Below, in pieces: positions 24,955-34,169 of a stretch of 64,000 nucleotides of DNA (positions within the stretch are counted from its first letter, which is position 1; each line of letters opens with the position of its first letter). The notes under the pieces are model-generated. The model made no database searches. It was not told where the DNA came from and saw only the letters and a program-made list of their open reading frames with translations. The translations under genes were made by a program, and so were the position numbers. Where the stretch lies: the NCBI GenBank assembly GCA_009746045.1, contig RPFO01000213.1:3945179-4009178 (forward strand), given 5' to 3'. Source of the DNA: Mesostigma viride. Its lineage: Eukaryota > Streptophyta > Mesostigmatophyceae > Mesostigmatales > Mesostigmataceae.

Positions 24955-25540
24955 TTAGCTAGGCACAGGAGCCTGGGCCTTAGTAGCCGGACACCTGACC
25001 CGCACCTGTAGATCAGGTAGATGTCCACATCAGATAGACTAGCTGGCGCCATTGCCTGAAGCCAGCCCAGCCTGGGCGTCATGTCCTCCTCATGCACCTG
25101 GCGTGCCGGCCCCAGGCCGCGCGCGGCGCAGGGCCGCCACCCGTGGACTTTTCGTGATAGACTCGGCATGGACATGTGCTACCCTAGACGCATGCATGAC
25201 GGGCTCACACCCGCCACCCGCGGGCAGCCTTCTGGTTTGTCTGTAACATGCATGGAGGCAGATGGTACGCAAGGATAGATGGCAAGTATAGTGATGAATT
25301 AGGAGACCACCCCCAAGTCTGTGGGGGCTCCGCGTGTGACCGCGTATTATGGCATTCATAGCGATTCGGGCCGTGGTGCCCACAATTAGGTGTATAACTA
25401 GCTATAGGACATAGACGGATATAGCTTACATCATCCATTCCATCTCATGCCTACCCTCCCACTGCAGTCCTCATGAGGACTTATGCCCACGTGACGCAGT
25501 CACGTGTCTAATCATTAATTACTTAATCTCCCAACGGAGC
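24955..25540 (+). mobile_element. LINE ORF2 3' end, second copy of the left-edge segment
   Basis: It parallels positions 1-483 almost base for base, from AGGCACAGGAGCCTGGGCC through ATAGACTCGGCATGGACATG to CACGTGACGCAGTCACGTGTCTAA and an AATT-rich tail. The CACGTGACGCAGTCACGTG motif just before the tail is a 9/9 inverted repeat shared by both copies. Confidence 0.8.
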
Positions 25541-25559
25541 CATTTTTTTAAATTTTAAT

Positions 25560-26695
25560 CGCCTGCCGGGCCAGCGGGGGCTGGCTTTGCGGCAGCAATG
25601 TCCTTCACCGCCTGGGCGGTGAGGCCTGCGGTGTTTTGCAGGCGCACTCGATGCCGATGGCGTTGTCCTGCATGGAGGCGCTGGTCGATGTCGCGGAGCT
25701 AGCTGGGCGGTGATGGCGTCGGTGGTGGGGGTGGTGGCGGTACATAGTTAGGCGAGGAGGGTCAACGGCTGGAGGTGGCGGTGGAGATGGTGGAGAGGAG
25801 GGGGAGCTCGGCAGCAAGCGTGTCGCCCATGGCTGCCACATCTGCAGCGCTAGGGGGCCCACGTGCTACTCGAGGGCCTCGTTGAGGATGGAGCAGATGG
25901 TCCAAGGCCAAGGTCAAGGTCGGTGGTGGTTAGGGGGGCGGCGGGCCAGAGCTCCTCGATGGATCGTCCAAGGAGGATCGAGGGAGAAGAGGGTGTATAT
26001 CTGCAGTTTTGGGCGGGGGGCGGTGAAGATGTATTCGTATGCATGTGCACATGGGCCGCCGCCTCAGTCAGTTGAGGAAGGCATGCATCGCAGAGGCGCG
26101 ATCGCCCTGGTGGAGCTGCTTGCACAGCTCAATACATGTAAGCGATCGGCGTGCGATCTCCAAAACAGGCAGCTAGCCAAGGAATCGGTCGTGGAGCTTG
26201 GACACAAAGGAGCCGGGCTGGCTGGCATCAATTAGACATCCTCTTTCCATTGCGGCTCGATCGGCAGGGCGACTGCGCAGTCTGCGCTTGGGGACAGGCA
26301 ACGCTGTTGGCGAGGCGAGCCCGGGGCCGGGGCGGGGCGATCGACCACTAGTGCTTGGCTAGTACGTGGTGCCGCTGCATGCCTTCAGGGCCGGCCCGCC
26401 GGCGCTAGGGCGAGGCAGCCTGCATGCAGCCGGAGCTGCAGGCGCATTTTCGGGGCTTAGCGCAGCGGCCAGGCTGCGTTGCGCAGAGGAGCGGTTTGCT
26501 TGCCATTACATTGCGTGACAGCTTGATCGGGAAAAGATATCAGCGTGTGCGTCTTAGAAAGAATAATTAAGCGAATTAATTCTTGTGATATTCACGGCCG
26601 AATGTGGTGCCCAAGGCGTGAAAGTTACGGGCTCCGCCGTCAGCCATGGAGTACCTCGCACGTGGCTCGTGGCTCGTGGCTCGTGGCTCAAATAA
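25560..26695 (-). pseudogene. LINE ORF1 copy, minus strand, 3' truncated at coiled coil
   Basis: Read on the minus strand it begins with the 5' UTR (three tandem GAGCCACGA units at about 26665-26695, then the 26530-26660 segment matching 45100-45220). It continues into the Ala/Pro-rich N-terminus and the coiled-coil coding part (complement of GCCTGGGCGGTGAGGCCTGC near 25608). It stops near 25560, before the C-terminal domain. Stops and frameshifts make it a pseudogene. Confidence 0.75.
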
Positions 26696-27948
26696 CATAT
26701 GATCATCGTTGTCTCCTTAATGTATATTTGGAAAAAGATGATATAGTTAATTATAACCGATGACTCCGTTGGGAGATCATGATGGAGCACATATTCCTTG
26801 CTGGATGGATGGTGGAGGTGGGCGAAGCCGCGAAACCGAACTAAGCTACTAACTCGAAGCTATTATTATCTTGAAAAACCCCAACTACTCTATACTCAGC
26901 AAAGCGCCCCTTCCTCCTTAATTGGGGGAGGGCCGGGGCTTGCCCACAGGGGCTGTGTCAGCTGGCGTACGTGTGACTCAGCCTGGCCGGCGGACAATCG
27001 TCTGCCACCCCTTCTTGTTCTGCATAGCGGTCCAAGCAAGAGAGAGGGAGCTATGATCGAATGCGGTGCATGTTCATAACGAGCTGGGACCACCAGGTCG
27101 GCCAGCAACAGGCAACTGCTGCATGTCAGTATAGTTCATGGCAGGTTTACCCCTAGCTTTCTTGGAATGTCCTTGGGCCGGCCAGGCCAGGTCAGGATAT
27201 GCCGCCCTGGTTGGCCAAGCCGCCCTGGGGGCCGGCCACTGAGACCAAGGGCGGTGTCGATCTACCTGACTGGTACGAGCAAGATGTCCTACGAATGCTA
27301 CTATCCTACGCTGCCTAATTAATCTCATCCGAAATGCGAGGCATAGTAACCCTGATACAACAAAGACTAGCTCTAATGACCTATGTGTGTCCAGAACCCC
27401 CTACATTCAGGACCTGTCGAAGCATCCTGTAAACCGTGCCGTCCAGCCGGGCGGCCAGCGTGTCCGTGAGCGTCCACCATGCCACGGCGCCATACTTGAG
27501 CACCGTGAGAACCAGGTCGACCTTGAAGAGCGTTCGGCTTGCGGTGCTCGCCCAGGGCCTTCGAGTGCGAGTAGGTTTTGAGCGAACGCATCAGTAGCCC
27601 AAGCCAGGCCGATGCGGATGTCCACATCGTCGGCAGTGTCAGGGACCATGCTCCCCAGCAGTTTGAAGCGATCACGGAACTCGACATCCTTCCCGTCGAG
27701 CAGCCGGGGCTTCGGCGGGCGTGTGGTAGCCCCAATCACCATCACCTTAGTTTTGACACTAATCTCCAACCCCACCGCCCGCGCCTCCAGGCCCAGCCTG
27801 AGTCCAGCCAGGTCTGAATGTGTTCGGGGCGCTCGATGAGAGTGGTATCATCCGCATAAATCAGGTCGGACAGGCGGTAACCAGGGCCACCGCCGCCGTG
27901 TTCGCGCTCGTCCATGTCCATGCGGGCTCGAACCCCTTAAGAGCAGTA

Positions 27949-28336
27949 TCGTAGTGGCCCTTATGTGTGTACGCTTAGTTATTGTACGAAGAGTTTTTGG
28001 AGTTTTTGTTACGTACGTGTACTTAGACTTTGGGGCTTTCTTAAAACAGTACGTAGGTATTGTATACTTGAGGGTCCTCTACACGTTTACCCTCTGGGTG
28101 TCCATAATATGTATAATTGACCACCTGAAGGAGATATCTTGGGTTGTACGAGGCCGGAAGGAGGTTTTGGGGGGGCATGTACGAGGGCGATTCGTACAGA
28201 ATTACGACTCGAACACGCGGACAAGATAACGGCAGGCTCGAGCTACCATGGTCAGGATTCTCCCGATTTCTGGCCTGCATGCGCTGACCAGTTGTCTCCT
28301 TGAGAATTAAGTGTATTGATATAAGGGCCACTACGG
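27949..28336. mobile_element. TA-flanked MITE inside LINE RT
   Basis: The ends TCGTAGTGGCCCTTAT (27949-27964) and the complement of CCGTAGTGGCCCTTAT (28321-28336) form a 16-bp terminal inverted repeat with one mismatch, flanked by TA on both sides. It interrupts the LINE RT between its GCVLSP and YADD motifs. A TA duplication suggests the Tc1/mariner type, though no transposase is present. A 98-bp SINE-B end copy is inserted within it. Confidence 0.75.
28205..28302 (+). mobile_element. Truncated SINE-B with 7-bp target duplication
   Basis: This 98-bp copy of the last part of SINE-B starts CGACTCGAACACGCGGAC and ends GTTGTCTCCTTG. It is flanked by AGAATTA at 28198-28204 and 28303-28309. Confidence 0.85.
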
Positions 28337-28541
28337 TAAAGCGCGCACGTGCCCGGCGCATGACGTGATCCACGACAATAATGAACAGATATGGGGACAA
28401 GACACAACCTTGCCACATCCCGTGGTGAAGGGGGAATGGTGGGGTGGTGCCTTCCGCAGTCCGCACTATTGCCTGTGAGCCCTCATACTGCCGGCGAATG
28501 GCAGCAATAAACGCTGGGGGCACACGGTCCAGAGCTAGGAT

Positions 28542-28972
28542 CAAAGAGACAACCAGCGCAGGCCAGACAGAAATCGGGAGAATCCGGACCATGGTAGCTC
28601 GAGCCTGCCGTTATCTTTTCCGCGTTTTCGAGTCGTTCAGGATGATGAAGATGAATGGTGATGGAAATGTGTATCCTTGTGCATTGAAATTATGGCTGGC
28701 GTACGTGTGGAGCGACTAGATGACCTAGACGGTGGGGCCGGAAACAGCATGCTTGATCAGGGCGTGTGTTTCGAGCCTAACTGGCCGGGAGTGTCTAGTG
28801 GTGAGCACCATTGCTGCGATCGCTCTCCCACCATTTACGAGGAAATACCCGCAAATGGAAAACCACTGAAAAGGTCTAGCTAGTCAGTCATCACGTTAGC
28901 CATGCCATGATTCCAAATGTCCAAGAACTGCACACGGTGCAAAGGCAAAAAGCCGGAGGACAGCACTTTCAA
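28542..28972 (-). mobile_element. SINE-B, full-length, minus strand
   Basis: The 431-bp insert matches 13243-13702 inverted over its whole length. AGGAT flanks it on both sides (28537-28541 and 28973-28977). It splits the LINE RT between FVDYIKAFG and FIAAIRRQY. Confidence 0.8.
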
Positions 28973-29551
28973 AGGATGGCCCAAAGAGCCTCCCAGAGTA
29001 CCAGCGACTCCGAAGGCCTTGATATAGTCAACAAAAATGAAGACCAGCGGAAAACCGTCAGGGCAAATGCGACGCACCTCCTCCATCAGCCGGCGCGCGA
29101 CAAATACAACCATGACAGTGTTACGGCCACGACGGAAACCCATCTGAGACTCACCCAGGTGTGGGTCCAACGCGGCGCGGAGCCTGTGCAGCATCATGCG
29201 CATGAATACCTTCATCGCGGCGCTCTGGAGGCAGACACCCCGATAGTTACCGGGGTCAGCAGCACTGGCCCTTCTTGTACTGCATGACTCGGATGGCCGT
29301 CTGCCACTCAGCAGGTGGAGGCTCATCAAAGAGCAGAACACGATTGCAGAACGCCAGCAGAAGCTCTCCCGCACCGCCAGGTCAGGGGTCTTCAGCAACT
29401 CAGCCGAAAGGTGGTCGGCACCGACCGCCGCGTCGTAGTGCAGGCGAGCAATAGGGCGCCGTCCAATTCCTCCAAAGTGAAGGGGTGCCGGACAACGTCG
29501 TTCATGGTGGCAAGGCAGCCCTCCTTCAAGGCGGGGACTTGGTAGTCCGCG

Positions 29552-30216
29552 TGTTGCGTGCCGGCCCTTAGGACGGATGCAACAATGGAATAAATTATAT
29601 ACTTTGGCTTGTTGTCATAGTCCGTAGGACTTTGGGACTTATTTCGGGACTTAATTTGGGAATCGTCCCTTAGTCAGGACTTTTGTATGGAACTATGATA
29701 GTTTGTGTGATTCGGGCCAGTTATTTTGGGCCTAGGTTGTTGTATGCGATCTTCTAGGGGCCGGTGCAGTCGCGCCGCGCTGCGTACTTTATAGCTGGTT
29801 GAGATATTGTACTCGGGCGTGGATTCTGTAGGCGAGGGTCGATGTCGACCCGAGATCTTGTGTGGACTGCATGCTTGGGAAGGTCGGCGCCATGTCGGCG
29901 CCCTTTGCATGCCAGCTTAGTGGCAGACCTAGGTGAAATTGGTCCGAGGACGAGAGTCTCGTCCTCTTGGTTTGATGAATGATAAGTGCGATGACGCCTA
30001 CACATTAAACCTGGGGCAACTATCCCTTTGTAATTGGTCTTGCTAGCCATTATAAGTGTGTATCAATTAGCTTGGCGTCAAGCCGCGATGCCAGATATCT
30101 CACGACCCCAGTCGTGAAGCGCAATCTGCATTAGGCCACCTTGATTATTCCTAATTCCGGCATGGAGGATCTTTCGCTACGTCACTCAGGCTAGGGACCT
30201 GGGTTGGCACGTAACA
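29552..30216 (+). repeat. 5' long terminal repeat
   Basis: TGTTGCGTGCCGGCC...GGCACGTAACA, 665 bp. It contains an AATAAATTATATAC stretch near 29588 that could serve as a TATA or poly(A) region, and a GGCGCC inverted motif near 29886-29903. The differences from the 3' copy seen by eye are four substitutions and two compensating single-base indels. Confidence 0.93.
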
Positions 30217-30235
30217 CTGGTTATCGGAGGTAAAA
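30217..30235 (+). other. Putative primer-binding site
   Basis: Immediately after the 5' LTR the sequence CTGGTTATCGGAGGTAAAA resembles the initiator-tRNA complement TGGTATCAGAGC with one extra T and mismatches. Initiator tRNA priming is usual for plant LTR elements; here it is an inference. Confidence 0.5.
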
Positions 30236-30989
30236 TGTGCTGGAGAGGTTAGCTAACTCTCGCGGAGAGAGCTAGTGTAGCCAGTTAGGATAGCAAGGCG
30301 GTGCTTAGTGTAGATAGAGGTTCCGGTATTCAACGATTGATGACTGGTCGGCGGCAGCCCGTAAAGGGATTCAACGACGACCTCGGCAGCAAGCGGCAGT
30401 CCGGGATACTCGGCGGGGCTAGTAATAGCCCTGTGGTGAGGTGCCATAGGCAGTAGCGGCCATTACCCCTGTTTTCAACGACTTCTAGTGGTGGTAGAGC
30501 TCCGGCTCCCAACGACACTCGACGGCGGCCAGCCCAGGGGTTTTCAACGACATTGGTTATGGTACGTCCCCTAGTTTAGTGCTCTTTACTTAAACGCTTG
30601 CTTTCTTCCCGGGACTGCACGCGTAGAGGGGGTTTATGTTTAATGTTGTGCTCTCTGTAGGCGTTTCCATGTTGTTTGAGAGATGTGGGGGCCGCGGAGG
30701 CACCCATCGTTGTGTGACCTGCAACGGGTCTTGGGGTAGGTACCGTCGGGCTGTGGCCGATTATGTTTGACGGTGCTTACCTCTGTGAGCCCCGCGGAGG
30801 GGACCAGTGTACTGTGCCCTTGTTCGCGTAGAGCTTGGGCGTGTGTTGTGTTAGAGTCCGTCCTCCTCCCTCGTTGCGTTTATCACTGCACTTAGAGGTA
30901 TCCTTGGGGATCCCTTTTCCTTTCTGTCTTGCAAGCTTCTGCCAGCCCTTTTCTTCTTCTCGCCGGCGTATGATAGACTACTACGCAAT
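30236..30989 (+). other. Untranslated leader with repeated CAACGAC motif
   Basis: The 750-bp leader lacks coding signal. A motif close to TTCAACGAC occurs five times between 30328 and 30550 at spacings of roughly 30-105 bp. Such motifs could act in RNA packaging or dimerisation; this is speculative. Confidence 0.45.
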
Positions 30990-31348
30990 ATGTCTTTGAA
31001 AGGGAAGCGAAGGATAAATAAGGGTGGACAGTATGGATTTCCCTACTATGCAGTAGCCCATGACGGGGGTGAGGGTAGACCAGCCATATTTTATAGTTGG
31101 AAGACGTGTGAAGAGTATATCAAAGATAAGATAATGTCTAGGGTTCTAATGCTAGATGGAAGGGGTTTGATAACATCATAGATGCAGATAGGTTTGTTAG
31201 GGAGCATATGCCATTGCCAGAGGGTCTGCACACCACTCGTGAATGCTCTAAGCCACCCACGCACATCAAGGGAGACAGCAGTCAGGAGGTGGGGACCGCA
31301 GTTACAGTTACCTTCTCCCAGCTGACCATTGGCTCTAGCGGACAATAG
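30990..31348 (+). CDS. Leader ORF with RNase H1 N-terminal (viroplasmin-type) domain, frameshifted
   Basis: The first frame (30990-31181) reads MSLKGKRRINKGGQYGFPYY then AVAHDGGEGRPAIFYSWKTC and EEYIKDKI. This matches the small nucleic-acid binding fold found at the N-terminus of RNase H1 and in caulimovirus protein VI (Y-Y-x-V ... G-x-x-x-x-I-F/Y-x-S/T-W-x-x-C/A). A shift near 31145-31165 is needed to reach the second frame, FDNIIDADRFVREHMPLPEG, which supplies the expected final F-x-x-x-x-x-A-x-x-F-V helix and runs to a stop at about 31348. Alone the first frame is 63 residues. The catalytic RNase H domain is absent. I infer an RNA or RNA/DNA-hybrid binding accessory protein of the element. 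Confidence is moderate because the domain is short. Confidence 0.6.
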
Positions 31349-31752
31349 AGGGGATTACTACTAGGGAATAGTACTAGGTCCTATATATATCTATGTGTTA
31401 TTCCGCCGCACCCGGGCCGACTTTGTCGCGACCCATGCGGTCTAGATCCCTTCCAGGCCTGCATGGTGGGCCGGCAGCGCTGTTGCTGCGTGTAGTTTTG
31501 TGATGTCTAGTTAGTTGTACCTTGTGCCGCTGGCGTGATCCTTGGATGTCTGTGTCAGATTACTATTAATTTCTTCAGGGTTAGTCTCCCAGTTATCGGG
31601 TTTTTCCTTATGTTGCATGCCTATCTCACCTCCGTAATCTATCATTCTCAATGAATATATATCTATATATAGTACGTGGTTGCTCTCTTTCTCTATCTCT
31701 CTCTCTCACTGGGGAGGTGTTGCCTGCAGTGTAAGGTATCGGTACGAGCATC

Positions 31753-33347
31753 ATGCCACGAAGACGGAGAGAACCTGTCAACAGAGAGATAGAACAGGTA
31801 GACAACCACGAGCAAGGTATAGAGGTGGTAGAGGTACCACCGCACGTCCAAGTAGGGACAGGTATAGGTGAGGTCATGGAGAGACCTGCGGAAGGCTCCC
31901 CACGATCTAGAGACCAGGGCCGCAGAGATTCATCAGATGATGACAGTCCAGACTCCAGGGTGGAACAAGGGGGGACGGGCGCAGCCAGGAGATGCTCCAG
32001 CAGGGTTTCCAGCAGCAGCAACGGCAGCAGCAGCAACAGCAGCCGCAGGGTTTCCAGCAGCAGCAACGGCGGCAGCAGCAGCAGCAGCAGCAGCAGCGGC
32101 AGCAGCAGCAACCGCAGCAGCAGCATCAACTACCGCAGCAGCAGCAGCAACCGCAGCATCAACTGCAGCAACCTCGGGGGCAGAGCAGCAGCATGGTTCA
32201 CTCGCCAGCGGTCGTCAGCAACCTGAATTTCAGCAGAGTGGCCTTGGATGGCCCGGGGTATGAACACCCCTCGTCGGTACAGGTGCGGCGGACGTACGGT
32301 ACGCCGACCAGATCCGGATCTCTCCCCCGGTCGCAGCCTCCAGCCTTCGGCTCCATCGCCTACCGGGAGGTCGGTGGGCCCAAGCCTAATACGGTGAAGG
32401 CCCCACCGATGCCCACGTTCAAGAATGTTCCCAAGCTGCACGCGGACATGAAACCGCGGGAGATTGACGAATGGGGGCGCATGTGGCAACAGCAGTATAC
32501 CGTCTGGTGTAACCATCACAGTTGGGAACTGGCCACTTGCGATCTCATCCCGCATGTCGTTAACACCTGCATGGACCCCTCGGTGGTGAGCATCCTGAAT
32601 TGTGAGAGCATCGCATCCCAATCGTACCCGCAAACCGTGGAGGAGCTGATGGACCGGGTGCGCTGCAAGCTGGTGCCCCCTGATGTTGTAATCCACGAGC
32701 GACTCGCATTCGGCAAGCTGCGCCAGGGAGCCACTCCGTACCGCGAGTTCCTATCCAAGTTTGAGTCCAGCGCCGCCTACCTGACAGACATGACCTGGTA
32801 CGAGTACAAGATCCGGTTCATTGAGGCCCTCAGTCCCGAGCTGCAGGATGAGGTACTGAAGCACTACGCTGAGGTCCCCTGGGATGAGTGGGATATCCTG
32901 AAAATCCAGCGGTATCTTCTGCAGGTGGCCGACGTCGTGGCTCGCGGGCGCGCACCATCGGTGCGTCGTTTCTTCCGATCAGGTCCCCCGCACGACGGCG
33001 AGGGGAACGATGACTCCCCTGATGACCTGGAGGACGGGAACGCTGACCATGGCCTCAACGCCATCGACGCGAGTAAAGCCCGTTGCTTCATGTGCTTTGA
33101 GGTGGGTCACCTCAGGCGCGACTGCCCCAAACTCCGTAGCAGGCACGCTGGACGTGGCACGGGGGAGACCGAGCCCGGGTTTTCAGGCCCGGCGTTCGGC
33201 AGTCGCCCGGACTCCTCCGGCCCAAGGGACAAGCCCCGCAACGCGGACGAGCGGGCGCCAGCAGGCCCGGCAGTTCACGACTCAGCACCAGCAGCCGCGG
33301 CCGCCCGCGATGAGTTCTACCAAGGGCGTGCTGCGCGCGGTCAATGA
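31753..33347 (+). CDS. Gag polyprotein with CCHC zinc knuckle (one frame shift)
   Basis: The main frame runs from Met 31992 to the stop at 33347 (451 residues). It has a Gln-rich start of about 50 residues (CAG-type repeats, which also create false Ser/Ala-rich frames), a capsid-like region (HADMKPREIDEWGRMWQQQY, then YKIRFIEALSPELQDEVLKHY), a zinc knuckle CFMCFEVGHLRRDC (C-x2-C-x4-H-x4-C) near residue 355, and a Pro/Ala tail. A likely N-terminal extension lies in another frame from 31753 (MPRRRREPVNREIEQ...), joined by a shift near the G run at 31969. Gag packages element RNA into particles. The product is probably partly functional but frame-damaged. Confidence 0.88.
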
Positions 33348-33429
33348 GATCGAGGCTCACCGACTAGCCTCCGGACAGCGTGCGACCTTTGAGTCACCAG
33401 CAGTGGCCGGTTACGAGTTTGCCGCTGGG

Positions 33430-33800
33430 AGTATACTATAATATATATTATTATATTAGTATATTTAATTAATAATTATATTTTTATAATATGTTCACTC
33501 AGGTGCGCTTTTCCAGTCCTAGTGGCTGGCCACCTTAGCCATTCTGAGAATGCCCACCTGTGTAGGGCAAGGGGGGTGTCTGTTTTGCCCCACATCTGTA
33601 CCAAATACCAAGGGTGCATTGGTCCTGCACAGTAGCAGGTCACCCTGTTATCATGCTATCAGCAGTAAGGGGGGTGTTTGGAATCATACACGGACCCCGT
33701 GCATAGACGCCGTTGGCGGTAATGGGAAATTACTATTAGGCGTCTAGCACTAGTGGTTTTATATAGGGTACCGTTGGCGGTAATGGGATATTTTATATAT
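33430..33800. repeat. AT-rich insert and CCGTTGGCGGTAATGGGA repeat
   Basis: Between gag and the protease remnant lies a 60-bp TA-rich tract (33430-33492). It is followed by non-coding DNA in which CCGTTGGCGGTAATGGGA occurs twice, at about 33709 and 33769. This breaks any gag-pol continuity. Confidence 0.6.
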
Positions 33801-33817
33801 GAGAATGTAATAATATA

Positions 33818-34165
33818 TTGAGACACGGCCAACCAACCGTCATGGATGCCAAGTTTTTGGTCGTCACAGGCGCTTCCACGTCCTTCATCAACGCGGCACT
33901 GGTGCGCCGGCTGGGCCTGACGCCCAGCCCCCCACACCGGACGGCCGTGCATCTGACCCACTCGGATGGTCGCCAACACCAATCGCCCGGTCGGGCAGAT
34001 ATCAAAGGTGTGCTGCAAGGCACCCCGTTCGACCTGGCTGCGACCATCGCACCGCTGGGCGCAGCGGACATCATCAGTGGGCTCGACTTTGGACGCGCAG
34101 GATGTGGACATTCGCGTGCGCCGGCGAGTTGCTTGGTTTCCCGATGGTTCCTTTTGGTGCCCTGA
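33818..34165 (+). pseudogene. Retropepsin-like aspartic protease remnant
   Basis: The 115-residue frame contains KFLVVTGASTSFINAALVRR and later PLGAADIISGLDF, matching the retroviral-type protease layout (catalytic D-T/S-G-A near the start, and I-I-x-G-x-D-F near the end). At the catalytic triad the Asp is replaced: V-T-G-A instead of D-T-G-A. The frame then degrades after GLDF. It is therefore an inactive relic of the pol region. Confidence 0.8.
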
Positions 34166-34169
34166 CAGC

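Larger units (their letters stand above)
26755..29546 (-). pseudogene. LINE ORF2, longest copy, with three insertions
   Basis: This minus-strand copy retains most of the RT. Upper end: FTLEELDGALL and GADHLSAELL (about 29490-29400), then PGNYRGVCLQSAAMKVF, GESQMGFRRGRNTV and FIFVDYIKAFG (to 28980). After SINE-B come FIAAIRRQYEGSQAIV and MWQGCVLSPYLFIIVVDHVM (28545-28340). After a MITE comes the catalytic LIYADDTTLIE (about 27860), then RLLDGKDVEFRDRFKLLGSM and the C-terminal part to the 3' end at about 26757, where the complement reads CTCCCAACGGAGTCA. It has several frameshifts. Its upstream end is cut by the LTR element inserted at 29552. Confidence 0.85.

Noticed and set aside
31626-32129. 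Leu-rich ORF antisense to gag
   Set aside because: It is the complement of the CAG/CAA-rich Gln tract and not a membrane protein.
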